A DNA stretch of 64,000 nt, taken from the NCBI GenBank assembly GCA_000611775.1, contig KK106987.1, positions 1,054,001 to 1,118,000 on the forward strand. The letters run 5' to 3'. Positions 1 to 10,787 of the stretch are shown piece after piece. Both the position numbers and the translations under genes were made by a program. Numbering within the stretch: the first letter of the stretch is position 1; each line of letters opens with the position of its first letter. This DNA comes from Umbilicaria muhlenbergii. Lineage: Eukaryota; Ascomycota; Lecanoromycetes; Umbilicariales; Umbilicariaceae. A model generated the notes under the pieces. That model did not search any database. It worked only from the letters and a program-made list of their open reading frames with translations, and was not told the DNA's origin.

Positions 1-386
1 TTCAAGTTCTCGAATCCGGCTCAAGTAATCTCGAGATCTTTGCTCGAGTTCCTCGACATGTCCACGGGTCGTGGCGCGACCAGTGATTCTGTCGGTAGTC
101 TTGCATTCCGTGTGGTTCTGTGTGCAAGGCGAACAACCTCCCAAGAGTCCATCACAGCGAATTTTACGGATCTGAGAGGCAGATTTAGTAGTTGATGCCA
201 CAGAGGTGGCGAGAGATTACGACCCACCTTGCATCGATCGCAAGCTTGACCAGTACGGGTGGATGTCGAGAGCTTCTTCTTGACGTTGTGCGAGAAGTCG
301 GCAGGACTTCCATCCGTCTTCGGCACTTTGGTCAGAGATGGATTCTCTGCACCAGGGGTACTCGAAGGGCGACGTTTGGGTGGCAT
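1..386 (-). CDS. Zn2Cys6 transcription factor, 5' part only
   Basis: This is the N-terminal 110 residues of a fungal binuclear zinc cluster regulator; the rest lies beyond the left edge. Exons are 386-228 and 171-1, with a 56-bp intron (donor GTGGGT, acceptor CTCAG) that falls inside the zinc cluster. After splicing the cluster reads C-x2-C-x6-C-x6-C-x2-C-x6-C, with KIRKIR between the second and third Cys. It is followed by a basic linker (ITGRATTRGHVE) and the start of a likely dimerising coiled coil (EELEQRSRDYLSRIRELE). Family knowledge: such proteins are nuclear, sequence-specific DNA-binding factors. The N-terminus before the cluster is Pro/Ser/Lys rich. The target pathway cannot be read from this fragment. 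Confidence 0.9.
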
Positions 387-837
387 CTTCCGATGGAAAA
401 GCCCGAGGAAGATGCCGTACCTTTGGAAACGGTCAAAACCAGAGGATAGGGCACCAAAAGTGCTATGAATTGATTAAGAGGCCTCAGATGCGCAAATAGC
501 GTCTCTCTAGTGACTTTTGTCCTCGAAAACAGGAGCCTGGTAGTTTCCCACAGATGAGACGTGCTGATCCTCGCCGCAATTATCTTCTCCACCAGCTCGT
601 TTGACGCGCTTAGCGCCGATTTGTCGCGCGGCTCCAGGATTAACGATTTATCCGGCACTAGACCTCAAAGAGTTATCCTGTCGTCTGCATGCTTTGCATG
701 TACGCAGCAACGTCAGAGTACCCAAGGTACATTAAAACCTTGAACCCCATGTTTGGCTTGGGTGATGTTTTTGTGATGTAGAGGAATCAAGACGCAACAG
801 GCCCTTTACAAAAGTGTTTCAGGTTGGCGTCGTGGCT
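387..837. other. Intergenic, shared promoter region
   Basis: Spacer between the divergent zinc-cluster regulator and CGI121. It should hold both promoters. I see no repeat, RNA gene or convincing short gene in it. Confidence 0.6.
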
Positions 838-1597
838 ATGGCGGAGCTCAAGACTCTTCATTTGGCTCACCTACCTCCTTCGCTTGCAGTACACGTTGCC
901 CTCTATCAAGATTTGAAGAATGCTGCTTTTCTACGCCAGCAGCTTCTCGCTGGGAACGCCGACTTCGAGTACGCACTCATCGATGCAAGTGTGGTAGGTG
1001 CATAATCAACAATGTACATCGAGATCATACATTTCGAAACTAACATTTGCAGATCATCTCCACTACGCATATTCTAGCCGCAGTCTTCAGAGCTGCAAGT
1101 GATCTCATGAATGATCGTCTCAAGTCACGCAATGTACATTCTGAGATCGTCTTTGCTTTGAGTCCGAACAACAACGTAAGTATAAATCTCGTAGGACATA
1201 TCTCTTTACCCGTGACAATTTCGAAACTGGCTAAGCCCAATCCATGTAGATAGCAGAATCTTTCCGTAGATTCGGCATCGCAGATACCACCACCAATCTT
1301 CTAGTAATAAAGATCACAACTTCTGCAGAGATCACACATGAAAGTGTACAGCAGCACCTTGGCAGCTCAGTCGAAGGAAAGCCTATCGATTTTAGTGACC
1401 AGACGCTGGCCCAAATGACTGACCTGGTAAGGGTCAAAAAAATATACAAGTTATCTGCTCCTGCTGTAGCAAAGGGACGGCAAAATGCACGAGGCAATGC
1501 AGTAGTGGTTAATGGGAAAGCAGGGGCTATGGACCATGATAGGAAAGAAATCGAGGTCAATGTATTAGGGCTCATGGCATTAAGAGGAGCAACATAA
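838..1597 (+). CDS. CGI121: EKC/KEOPS complex subunit Cgi121
   Basis: Cgi121 (TPRKB in animals) binds the Bud32 kinase in the KEOPS complex, which makes N6-threonylcarbamoyl-adenosine in tRNAs and is linked to telomere upkeep. Exons 838-993, 1053-1175 and 1250-1597 join in frame to 207 residues, close to the family size. The joins give an unbroken Cgi121 pattern: start [13 protein letters not shown], then [20 protein letters not shown] across the first junction, then [18 protein letters not shown] across the second. Donors are GTAGGT and GTAAGT. I chose the ATG at 838 because the family begins almost directly with this strand; the frame is also open a few codons upstream. SLX4 follows 317 bp downstream on the same strand. 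Confidence 0.9.
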
Positions 1598-1914
1598 CAG
1601 GCTCAATTGTCTCTCTATGACCTGGAAGTTTGCTACCATATCATTGTCATTCGATTGTTCCAAATGACAGAACATTTATTATTTATGTCGCTCGCAGGTC
1701 ATAGGTTGTAGGCAATTATGATAGACCTTGCGGAAATATCTTTCTTCTAGACGCTAACCAAGCGAAGCGCCATCCTATTCTGGTAGGTTTCAACCACACA
1801 GTGTAGAATAAGGCAAGAGCGAGTCACGACATCTGCATCGCGACCGCCTCGAAGTGCACGCGCTACGCTGCTAATATGCTCCTGCCCAAGTCGTGAAGAC
1901 TACTGGGGGCCGTC
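1598..1914. other. Intergenic
   Basis: Spacer between CGI121 and SLX4, which are co-oriented. Nothing beyond expected 3' and promoter sequence is visible. Confidence 0.6.
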
Positions 1915-4710
1915 ATGGCCATCGCCAATGTTATAGTTCTCTCGTCCTCACCGTCACGCTCTCTCATCGCAACAACACCTCCTCCTGGCTCAATTGCTCT
2001 GATGTCCTCCTCACCGCGTCTGCCGTCGCCATCTCAATTACTGATACAGAAGAGACCAGGTCTTGTGTCTGGTAGCAGAGCGACACCCGTACCACCAGGG
2101 GCTCTTGCAGGCTTCGCGAGCGCCGCGAGTCCATTGCGAGCGGCAAGCCCAACGGGTCCAAACTACAATGCGGAGGCGTCAAGCAAGCTGAGGATAGGGG
2201 AGCGATTTCAGATTCAAAGTGGCGGCTGGGAGCGCGCACAATCAATGGATCATGAGACCGCCCAAGGCGCAACAAAGGCCAATATTAAGAAACCGAGAGG
2301 TCCACGGAAAAAGGCGCCTAGAGATGACCTGGAGGCTTCCATCATCTCAGTTTGCCCTGATACGGTTGGCGAACCCGAATTGTCCAAGACTGCGGTTGTC
2401 AAAAAGCCTCGGACCAGGAAGAGTAAGGGTGAATCTCAAACAACCATCAAGAAGGGCAAGGTGACGAAACCGGCGACCACTGGCGATTCGGTGCAGCCGG
2501 TGAAAGTAAAGAGTACGGCGAGGAAGAGGAACACGAAGACTGACTTAGAGAAGGATGGATCAGATGCAAAGGTTGGGGACGTTAGTCCCCCTCAGGACGT
2601 GTTTGCGCTGTGCTTGGATGAGGCAACGAGGAGGAGAAAGGACTGGACTCCACCAAAAGACACTATACATATGGCCACCGATGTTTCAGCGCTTACGAAG
2701 GTGCCGGTATTCCTGCACAATTCTGCGCCACCCACGATAGATGAAGAGCCGTCCAGAGAGCTTACCGGCCTCTTGAGCAATTACAGCTACGCTCATGGCC
2801 ATGCGGATGCTGTTTCTAATTCTGCGCGCCTTCGTACCTCAGAAGGGGAAGCTCTGAGCAAGAAGCGAAGAATTGAGGTAAGTCCAAATTCTTTCTGAGT
2901 GCTGCCGCTTACTTACAATCATCAGCTCGTTGATACTATGTCTTGTGCTCCTCCACCACCTATTCCAGCCAGAAAAAGCAAACCGCCGAAAAAGAAACCC
3001 CAGACCATTACCGACAAAGCCACCGCCCCGTTCATAGCTGAGGATGCCGCGGCTGCTCCAACGTTATTTCAATACTTTCCTGGGTCTGCGCTCAATGCGG
3101 ATGCTAGAAATCAAAACGCGGAACTTACCAATCAAGAACAGCCCTCGAAATCGGCACGCCGCAAACTGTCCGCCAAGACTCTATCAAAGGCGAAGGGTAA
3201 GACTACCGCATCCAAAAAGCAGACTCCCAAAACGCCCATCCTACTATCACCTGAATCGGCATTGAAAAACGCCAGTAATCAAGACCTCCTCTTTGGTACA
3301 TCCAGTCAGCTCGCACGCGAAGAATCGCCAACTTTCATCAGAGAGTTGCAACAGGCTATTAAAGCGTCCGAAACAATGCAAGAGCCAACATCATTCGCCG
3401 ACTCAGGATATGGTGCAGCTAGTGCGATGTCAGGCTCATCTACTGGATCTGGAATATCACTACATGTTGCATCCAGAAACCTTTGGTCGGTGGCGGCTAG
3501 AGATACACTAGGGTCGCTGCTCGAGGCTGAGATAGTCAATCTTGTGGATGTGGGAGAAGCGACAGTGCCACTAGCAGCAGACATTCGTCATCCGGAGATG
3601 AGAACAACGGTCGAAGAGGAGCGCAATCCCGCCTCCAACGCTCCGAGGCCGGAGCTCGAGAACTTTGCTGGTCTACCCAATGGAGCCGAGTTGCAGAAGC
3701 AGGAGAATCGATCCATCGTGGTCCCTAGCTTGTGCTTGCAGCCCTCCATACCCAAGTCAGTTGCCGAAGCCGCTCTCCGCCAGCGACCCCGAAGTCGATC
3801 TCCTGTAAAGAAAAGCTCAAAGTCAAAGGTCCAGAAAAGCGATCTGACCCAGAAGCCAGATTTCCAAGGGTTTACAACAAGCAAGCTTGCCAAAGAAATT
3901 GCGTCCTATGGGTTCAAGCCGATCAAAAATAGGGAGCAAATGATCACATTGCTTGAAAAATGCTGGGAGGGCAAAACACGGATGGCTTTGCAGTCACTAC
4001 CGCCAAATGTCAACGTACCAAGCATGGGACCTGCCGGTGCCGATGCAGCACCTGTCAAGGCTCCTAGTCCTCCTAAGGAAAAAGGCAGACCAGCGGCTGT
4101 CAAAGCGATACCTAACGACATCACCAACGGTGAAGCTCCGCCGCCTAAACCCCGTGGTCGGCCGAGGAAAACCACCGCTACATCTATAGCCGCCGATCCA
4201 CTCCAAAAAGCCGCGCCGAAAAAGCCCACCCCAGCCGCAGACGCCGGCCCGCCCCGTCCCCGCACGCCCACCAAAGCACAACGCAAAGCCCTAACCGCAC
4301 CAACCGACGAAATCTCCGACTCCGACTCCCCCCCTACCCCATCCCCCCCGCGCCGTCGCACCTCCCCCACAACCCCCAAACCCCTCCCCCTCAGTCCCCA
4401 CCTCTCACAATCAACCCCCCACCTCACCCCGCACACCGCTCTCCTCAACCTCTTCTACAAAATCACCGAAGCCATCACCACATTCCCCCCTACCCACGAC
4501 CCGAAAAACCTGACTTGGAACGAGAAAATCCTCATGTTCGATCCCGTTGTGCTGGAGGATTTGGCCGCGTGGTTGAATACGGAGGGGTTGGGACGGGTGG
4601 GTGTGGATGAGGAGGTTGGCGCGGGGGTGGTGAGGGAGTGGTGTGAGGGGAGGGGGGTTTGTTGTTTGTGGAGGGAGAATTTGAGGGGGGGGGTGAGGGC
4701 GAGGTTTTGA
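1915..4710 (+). CDS. SLX4: Structure-specific endonuclease subunit Slx4
   Basis: Slx4 is the scaffold that activates the Slx1 nuclease on branched DNA such as flaps and Holliday junctions. Exons 1915-2877 and 2926-4710 (48-bp intron, GTAAGT...TCAG) give 915 residues. Most of the protein is low-complexity Lys/Pro/Ser. Family-like islands are RRRKDWTPPKDT near residue 240, a LFQYFPG box early in exon 2, a SAP-like helix pair (GFTTSKLAKEIASYGFKPIKNREQMI) near 650, AT-hook-like GRPRK, and the C-terminal Slx1-binding domain (HTALLNLFYKITEAI...WNEKILMFDPVVLEDLAAWLN). The nuclease activity belongs to Slx1, not to this subunit. The last codons run through a 9-G homopolymer, so a small sequencing indel there could alter the final residues. 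Confidence 0.9.
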
Positions 4711-5252
4711 TAGTAGGAGTTTGGGGGGAGAGGGGAAGCGGGAGTTGCGGGGTGGGGAAGGGAAGGGAAGGGCGGGGTGGGGGCTTGGTTATAGAAGGTT
4801 CTGTGGGGCGGTAGGTATACCCGGCGGATTGGATTCCTATTCGCAGGCGTTATGCGAGTGGAGGATGTGCTCTCTACTCGGACACTTTTTTTCGGGGTTG
4901 AGGGTGATCAGAGGTCGTGTCTCTTATGTTGAACACTGGGCATTTGAACACGGGCATATGAACGAATCAACGAGCGATTCCTTGTTGGGTAGAGAATATG
5001 CTTGCAAGGCCCGTAAGTGGAAGGCTATATGGGGTCATCCACAAGCACGCAGTTGTACATGGAAACCAGCAGCGGTTGCATCTAGACAAGTGATTCTAAC
5101 GTTTGCAGGCTAAATTAAGGAAGCATGACCATTACAACCACTTGATTACCCCGTCAGAACAAGCAGGCACGCCGTACCAATCTCCGTTGTAGAAATCAAA
5201 ACCACCCTCCACCCTCACAGTGTGCCCCTCGGCCGCATCCAGACGACCGCAT
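4711..5252. other. Intergenic between convergent genes, G-rich start
   Basis: The first 100 bases are extremely G-rich (runs of GGGGAGAGGGGAAG type), continuing the skew of the SLX4 3' end. The rest has no recognisable feature. The reading frame across 4721-5113 is low complexity and not convincing. Confidence 0.6.
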
Positions 5253-6014
5253 CTACCAGCCATACCTGGCCCTGATTCGGATCTCTCTAGCAACCTGCCT
5301 CCGATGTATCGCATCCTCCACCTCCGCCATATAAGCTTGCCTATCCATATCGATCTCCTGAGCGCGGCGAATCGCAAACTCCTTCGACTCCTGCCAGTCC
5401 TCCCACGCAGCCCTCTTATCCGGGTACATATCGAGCAGTTTGTGGAAACTCGGTTCCTTCGTTGTGTTATCCCAGACGATCTTTTCGCGCCCGCACCAGC
5501 TCTCGATTTGGAAGGGGGTGACTTGAAAGATTTTGATCAGGCCGTGGAACTCGTGTGGGTGGATCTCGTTGGGCATCATCGGTTCGTAGCGGGATACTGT
5601 TACCGTTTCGCGCTCATCGTCGCCCCGGTTGCCCTTGCGTGTTACGAGAGCACGGGAGCCGCCGGCTCTGCCGCCACGACTTGGGGGCTCATCGTCGTCG
5701 TAGTCTTCCTCGCCCCTGTTGCTCTTGTTGCGCACGACCAGAGCACGAGAGGTGCCGGCTTTACCACCTCGACTTGGGGGTTCGTCCTCTTCGGATTCGT
5801 AACGGCGACGGCCGCCACGACTACTTTTGGCTGCGCCTCTAGTGCTTGCACGGGGCTCCTCGTCGTCCTCATCATCCGTGTGGTTGCGCCGCACTGACTC
5901 ACGAGTAGAGTGGCCGCCACGGCTGGGCGCTTTACTCTGGTATCCTGGGGGCCCGTCGTCAGCATCGTCGAAGTCATCGGCAGCGCGCCTTGACATCTTG
6001 CCACGGGAGGTCAT
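5253..6014 (-). CDS. Conserved hypothetical protein with SRGG repeats
   Basis: A single exon encodes 253 residues; I do not recognise a named family. Residues 1-140 are disordered, acidic/Arg-Gly rich, and hold two copies of a unit of about 33 residues (DEPPSRGGKAGTSRALV and DEPPSRGGRAGGSRALV, each followed by an acidic stretch). Residues about 145-253 look folded and are rich in Trp and aromatic residues (YEPMMPNEIHPHEFHGL, WCGREKIVWDN, AAWEDWQESKEFA), ending in a long Arg-rich helix (EDAIHRRQVAREIRIRARYGW). RGG-type repeats often bind RNA, but that is only inference here. The start is a clear ATG at 6014 with another (MSRR) six codons in. It is convergent with SLX4. Confidence 0.75.
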   Translation of the reverse strand: MTSRGKMSRRAADDFDDADDGPPGYQSKAPSRGGHSTRESVRRNHTDDEDDEEPRASTRGAAKSSRGGRRRYESEEDEPPSRGGKAGTSRALVVRNKSNRGEEDYDDDEPPSRGGRAGGSRALVTRKGNRGDDERETVTVSRYEPMMPNEIHPHEFHGLIKIFQVTPFQIESWCGREKIVWDNTTKEPSFHKLLDMYPDKRAAWEDWQESKEFAIRRAQEIDMDRQAYMAEVEDAIHRRQVAREIRIRARYGW

Positions 6015-6686
6015 TGTTGAATACTATGTATAATATGCTCTACTAGCTGAGAGTGTAGATATGGTATGGAGATAGGTAGTGTGCTGTGCTTTGGAGCTGT
6101 TTTGGTGAGGTGCGATCTTTGATGTTCGATGTTTGAGGATGTGGTAGAAAAAGGAGTAAGTACAGCCATAGGCGAAGGATATATAGGCCCCCATGTAGTG
6201 GTGAAGAGCGAGTATGTGTCACACTGGGTGACGGAGATTTGCGAGGACATATGACGGCTTATAGCGATAGTGAAGCAGACTATACTCAATGAGTCGGACC
6301 CAGCAGAGAATTCACTAAGACAACGGTCAGCGTGTTGGAAACCCGCCACTTAGTAGTAGTTTCATAGTGAAAGCGAGCATACCGGAGGCTCTCCATCAGC
6401 CAAGATGTTGCCGGAAGGCTGAACTCAGATCTTTCCAATACCGGACTGAACAAGGGATGTGAAGAAAACGTGAGACTCCTGAGTGAAAGTAATGAATTGT
6501 CATCCGTGGAATAGCCCCGGCAAAATCTGGTCTTCGCACGTTGATGTGCTGAGAGCCGCACTAGACTCCCGTTGCAGCAAAGACTGGCACCGGTTACCGC
6601 CGTCTAATTTTGATACAGTAACTGCAAAGATACATATGGAAGAGGCATCTTCTGCTTTTGCACATGGACTTCTGTTTATGACCGAT
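6015..6686. other. Intergenic
   Basis: Lies between the start of the SRGG-repeat gene and the 3' end of the Tim17-family gene, both on the minus strand. Short open frames here lack family resemblance or splice logic. Nothing else seen. Confidence 0.55.
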
Positions 6687-7348
6687 TCACGATTCCAGAG
6701 CTTTTCGCGAACGATGCCTTCCTAGGATAAAGTCGACATAAGCAAGGCGGCGTCCTTTAGCCAAGCTGAGTGCATCTTGCACAAGCCCAAAAGCCAGGCC
6801 AGATATCAAGCCCACCTTGGCAGTTCTCGCCGCAGTGATAAGAGGGAACCGGCCTAGTAACAGAACGATCAGCGTCGGGAATAGACACATGTGAGTTCTG
6901 CGCCAGACTTACTCCAGGCACTGAACCCCCCAGCAACACTCAACCCCGCTATCATCGTCGAGAAGAAATCTCTGCGTCCACCTCTTAACTCATCCACCGC
7001 TTCCTCCACCATAAAGAACCCTCCGGCCCAGAACGCCACCTTCCCGCCCATTTTGAGGCCTTCTTTTACTCCGCCAAGCGCCATGTGGTAGTTCTTGCTC
7101 TTGTGATACAGGTACCATCCAGTTGAGCTGGTCGGTAGTCGATGGGAATTTTCTGCCCGGAAGCGAAAGCCAGCCATCTGGGCGCCGTGTGAGAGCCCGA
7201 GGAACGCACCGGCGACGAAGCCAGCTGTAGTTGCTGCGGGAAGGCGGACGACGAAGGGAAATGAGAGGCGAGGTGCTGCTGTGGGCGCTGATAGTGGTGG
7301 AGGAGCGTCGGGGTCGTTGGCGATGGCGGAAGAGATGGATTCAGCCAT
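6687..7348 (-). CDS. Tim17/Tim22/Tim23-family membrane protein
   Basis: Exons 7348-6913 and 6853-6687 (59-bp intron, donor GTAAGT, acceptor TACTAG) encode 200 residues. The centre matches the Tim17-family pattern: GGVKEGLKMGGKVAFWAGGFFMVEEAVD, then an RGG-D-FFSTMIAG segment, with hydrophobic Gly-rich helices at about 40-60, 100-120, 130-150 and 160-175. Family members sit in the mitochondrial inner membrane as translocase subunits or assembly factors, or in peroxisomal membranes. The sequence does not fit Tim17, Tim22 or Tim23 closely enough for me to assign one; it may be a TIMMDC1-like relative. I preferred ATG 7348 (MAESISSA) to the in-frame ATG at 7384. Confidence 0.7.
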
Positions 7349-7747
7349 GGCGTTATGAGATGTGGCGTGGAAACAGCAACTCAATGGCCTTAAGCCCTAA
7401 GGTTGTGTTGGTATTAATACAGCCTACGAATCGAGGCAGTCCAGTTAGAGCTCATGTTTTCAGGTTGTCGATGGCTTGTCCTGTTGTTTGGGCGGAGAGA
7501 CCGAGCAATTGATCTACCTTGAAAGCTTGACGCCAATATTCATTAGTCAAAGTAGATAGCAACCCGATACAAAGAGTGTTTATCGTGTGTCTCGTCCAAA
7601 AGCTTTCAGATCCTATCTCGTAACGCCGGCTTGATTGACTCGCCCTATAGGGCATCTCATTACGGCAAGTCAGAACCACCACTTGCACATATCACGACTT
7701 CAACTTCTGAAAGGGCAGTCGTCCTTCAAAACATCAAAGATCCCACA
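7349..7747. other. Intergenic, divergent promoters
   Basis: Spacer between the Tim17-family gene and the small conserved gene at 7748. It should hold both promoters. No repeat or RNA gene seen. Confidence 0.55.
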
Positions 7748-8355
7748 ATGGTAAGTTCCCGGCGACCCAAGCTATCCTTGTCATATGAAGTTGCACATCC
7801 AGTGCTTCATGCAGACGGTCTAGCACATTCCTTTGTCTATTCGAAAAGTCAAGGCAGCAGTTGCTGACACAAGATTATCTGCAGCCATTGCCAGATCCAG
7901 ATCCACAGAAGTGGACATTAAGGTTCAAGCAGCACAAAACAACAATACTTCTGTTTGTGGATCAAGCACAATCCTTCGTTTCAATCAAAAAAGATCTCCT
8001 GGAAGCAATCACGAAGACCGGACGTACAGAACTCAACGGTCAAACCCTACCCACAGACCCTGAAGACGTGATTCTTGGGGTACCGGTAGAGAAGAACGAT
8101 CTAAGCAAAGGCTGGGTACGATTGGATATCCCAGAGACGGAAGTTCAGGTTAATGGCGATTCGAAAAAGATTGGAGGGAAGAAGAGCGTGCTGAATTCGA
8201 GTCCTTTAGGAGCTGGACTGAAGGATGGGGCAATGCTGGCGTTTAGATTTAAGGGGGAGGGAGCGACGGTGGATGAGGATGGTTTGGATATAGAAGATGA
8301 CGAGTGGGATGTCTTGATACCAAGCTACGAGGAGGAATATGGGAGCCAGTCATAA
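7748..8355 (+). CDS. Small conserved protein with an ATG-only first exon
   Basis: The proposed structure is exon 1 = ATG alone (7748-7750), a 134-bp intron starting GTAAGT and ending CTGCAG, and exon 2 = 7885-8355, giving 157 residues beginning MPLPDPDPQKW. Evidence for it: exon 2 has no suitable in-frame ATG near its 5' end, while an ATG directly followed by a consensus donor sits just upstream in the right phase. The first half (WTLRFKQHKTTILLFVD, then SFVSIKKDLLEAI) has the hairpin-plus-helix look of a beta-grasp fold, which is inference only. The C-terminus is acidic (EDDEWDVLIPSYEEEYG). I do not know a function. Confidence 0.7.
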
Positions 8356-8735
8356 ATGAGAGCTACTTCCCAAGTTATGATATCGCTTCATGCATGGCGT
8401 TGGGGTTTCGGCATGATCAGCGTCTTGCTGGGGGAAAATGGACACGAGCCGTGTCCCATAAATCAAGCGATGCTCTTGGCCTAGCATCCTTCAAGTTCGA
8501 CTCCCAATTAGTGTTGCTATATCAGAAGGTTAAGAAATCCGAAATAGGTTTCGAATTCTTCATTAGTGATGTTCCGTACGCCTCGTGAATGTATTCTTCT
8601 ACGACATGCTTCTGAGATGGATCCGCCTTGATGTAAATATCCACACGCTTCTGAGTCCGTCAATCCAAGCTAGCTATCGCTCACCTAACGCCACGGCAAC
8701 AGCCATAATTTCCATGCCCTTTCGTTCCAAAGGCA
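8356..8735. other. Intergenic between convergent genes
   Basis: 3' flanks of the small conserved gene and the BTB gene. No feature recognised. Confidence 0.55.
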
Positions 8736-9471
8736 TCATTCTGGTATTTCCAGATAGTAGCGACGGCCATGAGCGGACCCGGGCCATAAAGGGGCACCCG
8801 ACTCCACACTCCTTCGTTTCAAGTTGAACGCAATCTCCATCACAAACTCATCAGGAACCGCGTGCTTTGGGATCTCGAGCCTCTTGTTGCAACAGTAGAG
8901 GTCTACTAGGAATCGGCGTAATGGTGACGACCCTGGGGTGTTTTCGTATGCGACGCACACCGCAGCCGCATCTGGAAGACTGAGCTCCTGGTTCCACCCA
9001 GTCCCTGCTTCGTGTACCATAACATTCATGACGTAGTTGCTAAACTTTGGGGCACCAAGTTTATCCGCAAGCACATATGTGTCGAAGAAGCACTCCCAGT
9101 CTGGATAGCCGGAATCAGTCGTTGGTTTTTCGAAGTTGCGGGTATAAAGCCATTGCATGAAGTTATCAAAGGTCTCAGGCTCATCGTCCGGAAGCTTGAT
9201 CTCATTGCTCACGGCTTCCCGAAAACCTCCCTTGCACGCTGCTTTGAAAAAAGATGAATCACGGCAGACAAGGTTCTTGTGGACCATGAATCGCTTCGAA
9301 AGGTGGCCAACATAAACGACGAGGGAATCAGTGTAAAGGAACCTATCACGACTTAGCTGTCTTGCTAGGTATGTCACCCAAGCTTAGAAGATCTTACTTT
9401 GACCGAAGGTCTGAGGTCGGGAGGCTATGATTCTCTGGTCTTTTTGGGCCCGCCACAGGCACCACAGGCAT
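8736..9471 (-). CDS. BTB/POZ domain protein
   Basis: Exons 9471-9398 and 9342-8736 (55-bp intron, GTAAGA...GATAG) give 226 residues. The first exon supplies MPVVPVAGPKRP...TSDLRSK, and the junction places SKFLYTDSLVVYVG at the BTB start, which is why I prefer this to a start inside the downstream exon. The BTB signature is clear: VVYVGHLSKRFMVHKNLVCRDSSFFKAAC, then IKLPDDEPETFDNFMQWLYT. BTB domains mediate dimerisation and Cullin-3 adaptor roles. There are no kelch, BACK or zinc-finger partners, as in many lineage-expanded fungal BTB proteins, so the target is unknown. Confidence 0.85.
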
Positions 9472-10787
9472 GACCAGGGGGTCGCTGAACCGGATGTAAA
9501 GTCAGTTGTTATACATCATGTCGGAATTCGGCGGCTATGCTCACCCAGTGTTGCCATGTCTGTAACGAGATTGCTCTTCGCATGGAGCGTAGTAAGCAGC
9601 CCTACGATACTCCAGTTCGCGTTGGTTCTGATCGTAGTTGGAATTATCTTGGAGGCGTTGTCTGAACATCTTGGCTTAAGAACGTTGGATGTTGCGAGCG
9701 TTTAGAGTACTGCGTCGCGCTGTCTTTATCGAGCCTCACCTGTCTACCTTGGTCGAAGTGTCACGTCAAATGCCAGGTAAAGACCTAGACAGAACACGCT
9801 CGCTTGACACAAGGCGTAGAAAATGCCAACAAACTAGGCGCGAGTGAATGGCAAAGAAGAAAGCAGAGGTTCTCTATACAAGAGATGATCACAGATACTA
9901 AGTTCTTCCTTGTGGTCTGGAAGGGCCTCAAGGCTGTCTGGTTAAGGATTTGCGACAGTGATGCTCAATTTCTCGACATCAAGAGAGTACTTCCAAGGCA
10001 CAACATAAAGCACATACGTTTAGTGAAGGTTTGCCAGACGAAACCAGGAGACGCTCGGAGAGCCACGAAAAAAAACAGGCTTTGATGGAAATGTTGCTTC
10101 GTGTGTACTGGCAGCAAGACGGATAGTGCGGGAAGACACTGTTAGGCTGATTATCAGGATGGAGTTCTGTCTTTACACAGCGTAAAATGTTCCTGCTTGG
10201 AGGGAGTCATCGTCAGCCTCGCGGGCAGACCACAGAATCCGCTTCCCAGGGCGCCCTATCAGGTCCTCGGGGGTTCGCCCGGTCGGCAAAGGCAAAGTAA
10301 AGTGTATCAAATTGGACCAGAAGCAGGATTTCTGTGATTTCCGTGGGTTCTGTGCAAACTTGTAGTACAGCAGCCGCTACCCTTCATAGATGTTTCTCAG
10401 GCGCGCCCTGTGCTGCAAAAGACCTACGACATCTGCCTCGATCTCCCAGCTAAGAACCTACTCGAAGTAAGTCGAGGAAGAGTAACATAGCGAGCATCGC
10501 TGGACGCTTGGAGTCTCGCTAAATCCCGCCGCGGGTGTTGCCGGGGTGATGATTACCGGGACGTCAACATCGAGTATCATCAAATTGTAGATGCTATCGC
10601 GACTACCCTGCACTTCCGAGATTTAATACTTCGCGGCACTTGCTCATGCTCGAAGACGTGTCAATCCACTGCGCAATCCTGTGCCCTATGTTGGAAACAT
10701 TTTAGATCCTACAAGAGGGGGAATTCAGAAGCACTTTGGTCGGCTTCCACGACTGGCATCTCGCATCATCGAAATTCTTATCGCATC
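9472..10787. other. Intergenic, 1.3 kb
   Basis: Divergent spacer between the BTB gene and the kinesin. It contains only short, poorly coding frames (for example 9804-10085, which has no family resemblance). No tRNA, snRNA or transposon recognised. Confidence 0.55.

Noticed and set aside
5220-5897. 225-codon plus-strand frame with hydrophobic stretches
   Set aside because: It is the antisense of the SRGG-repeat gene; its Val/Ala/Thr runs mirror the GGC/CGA repeat codons on the other strand.
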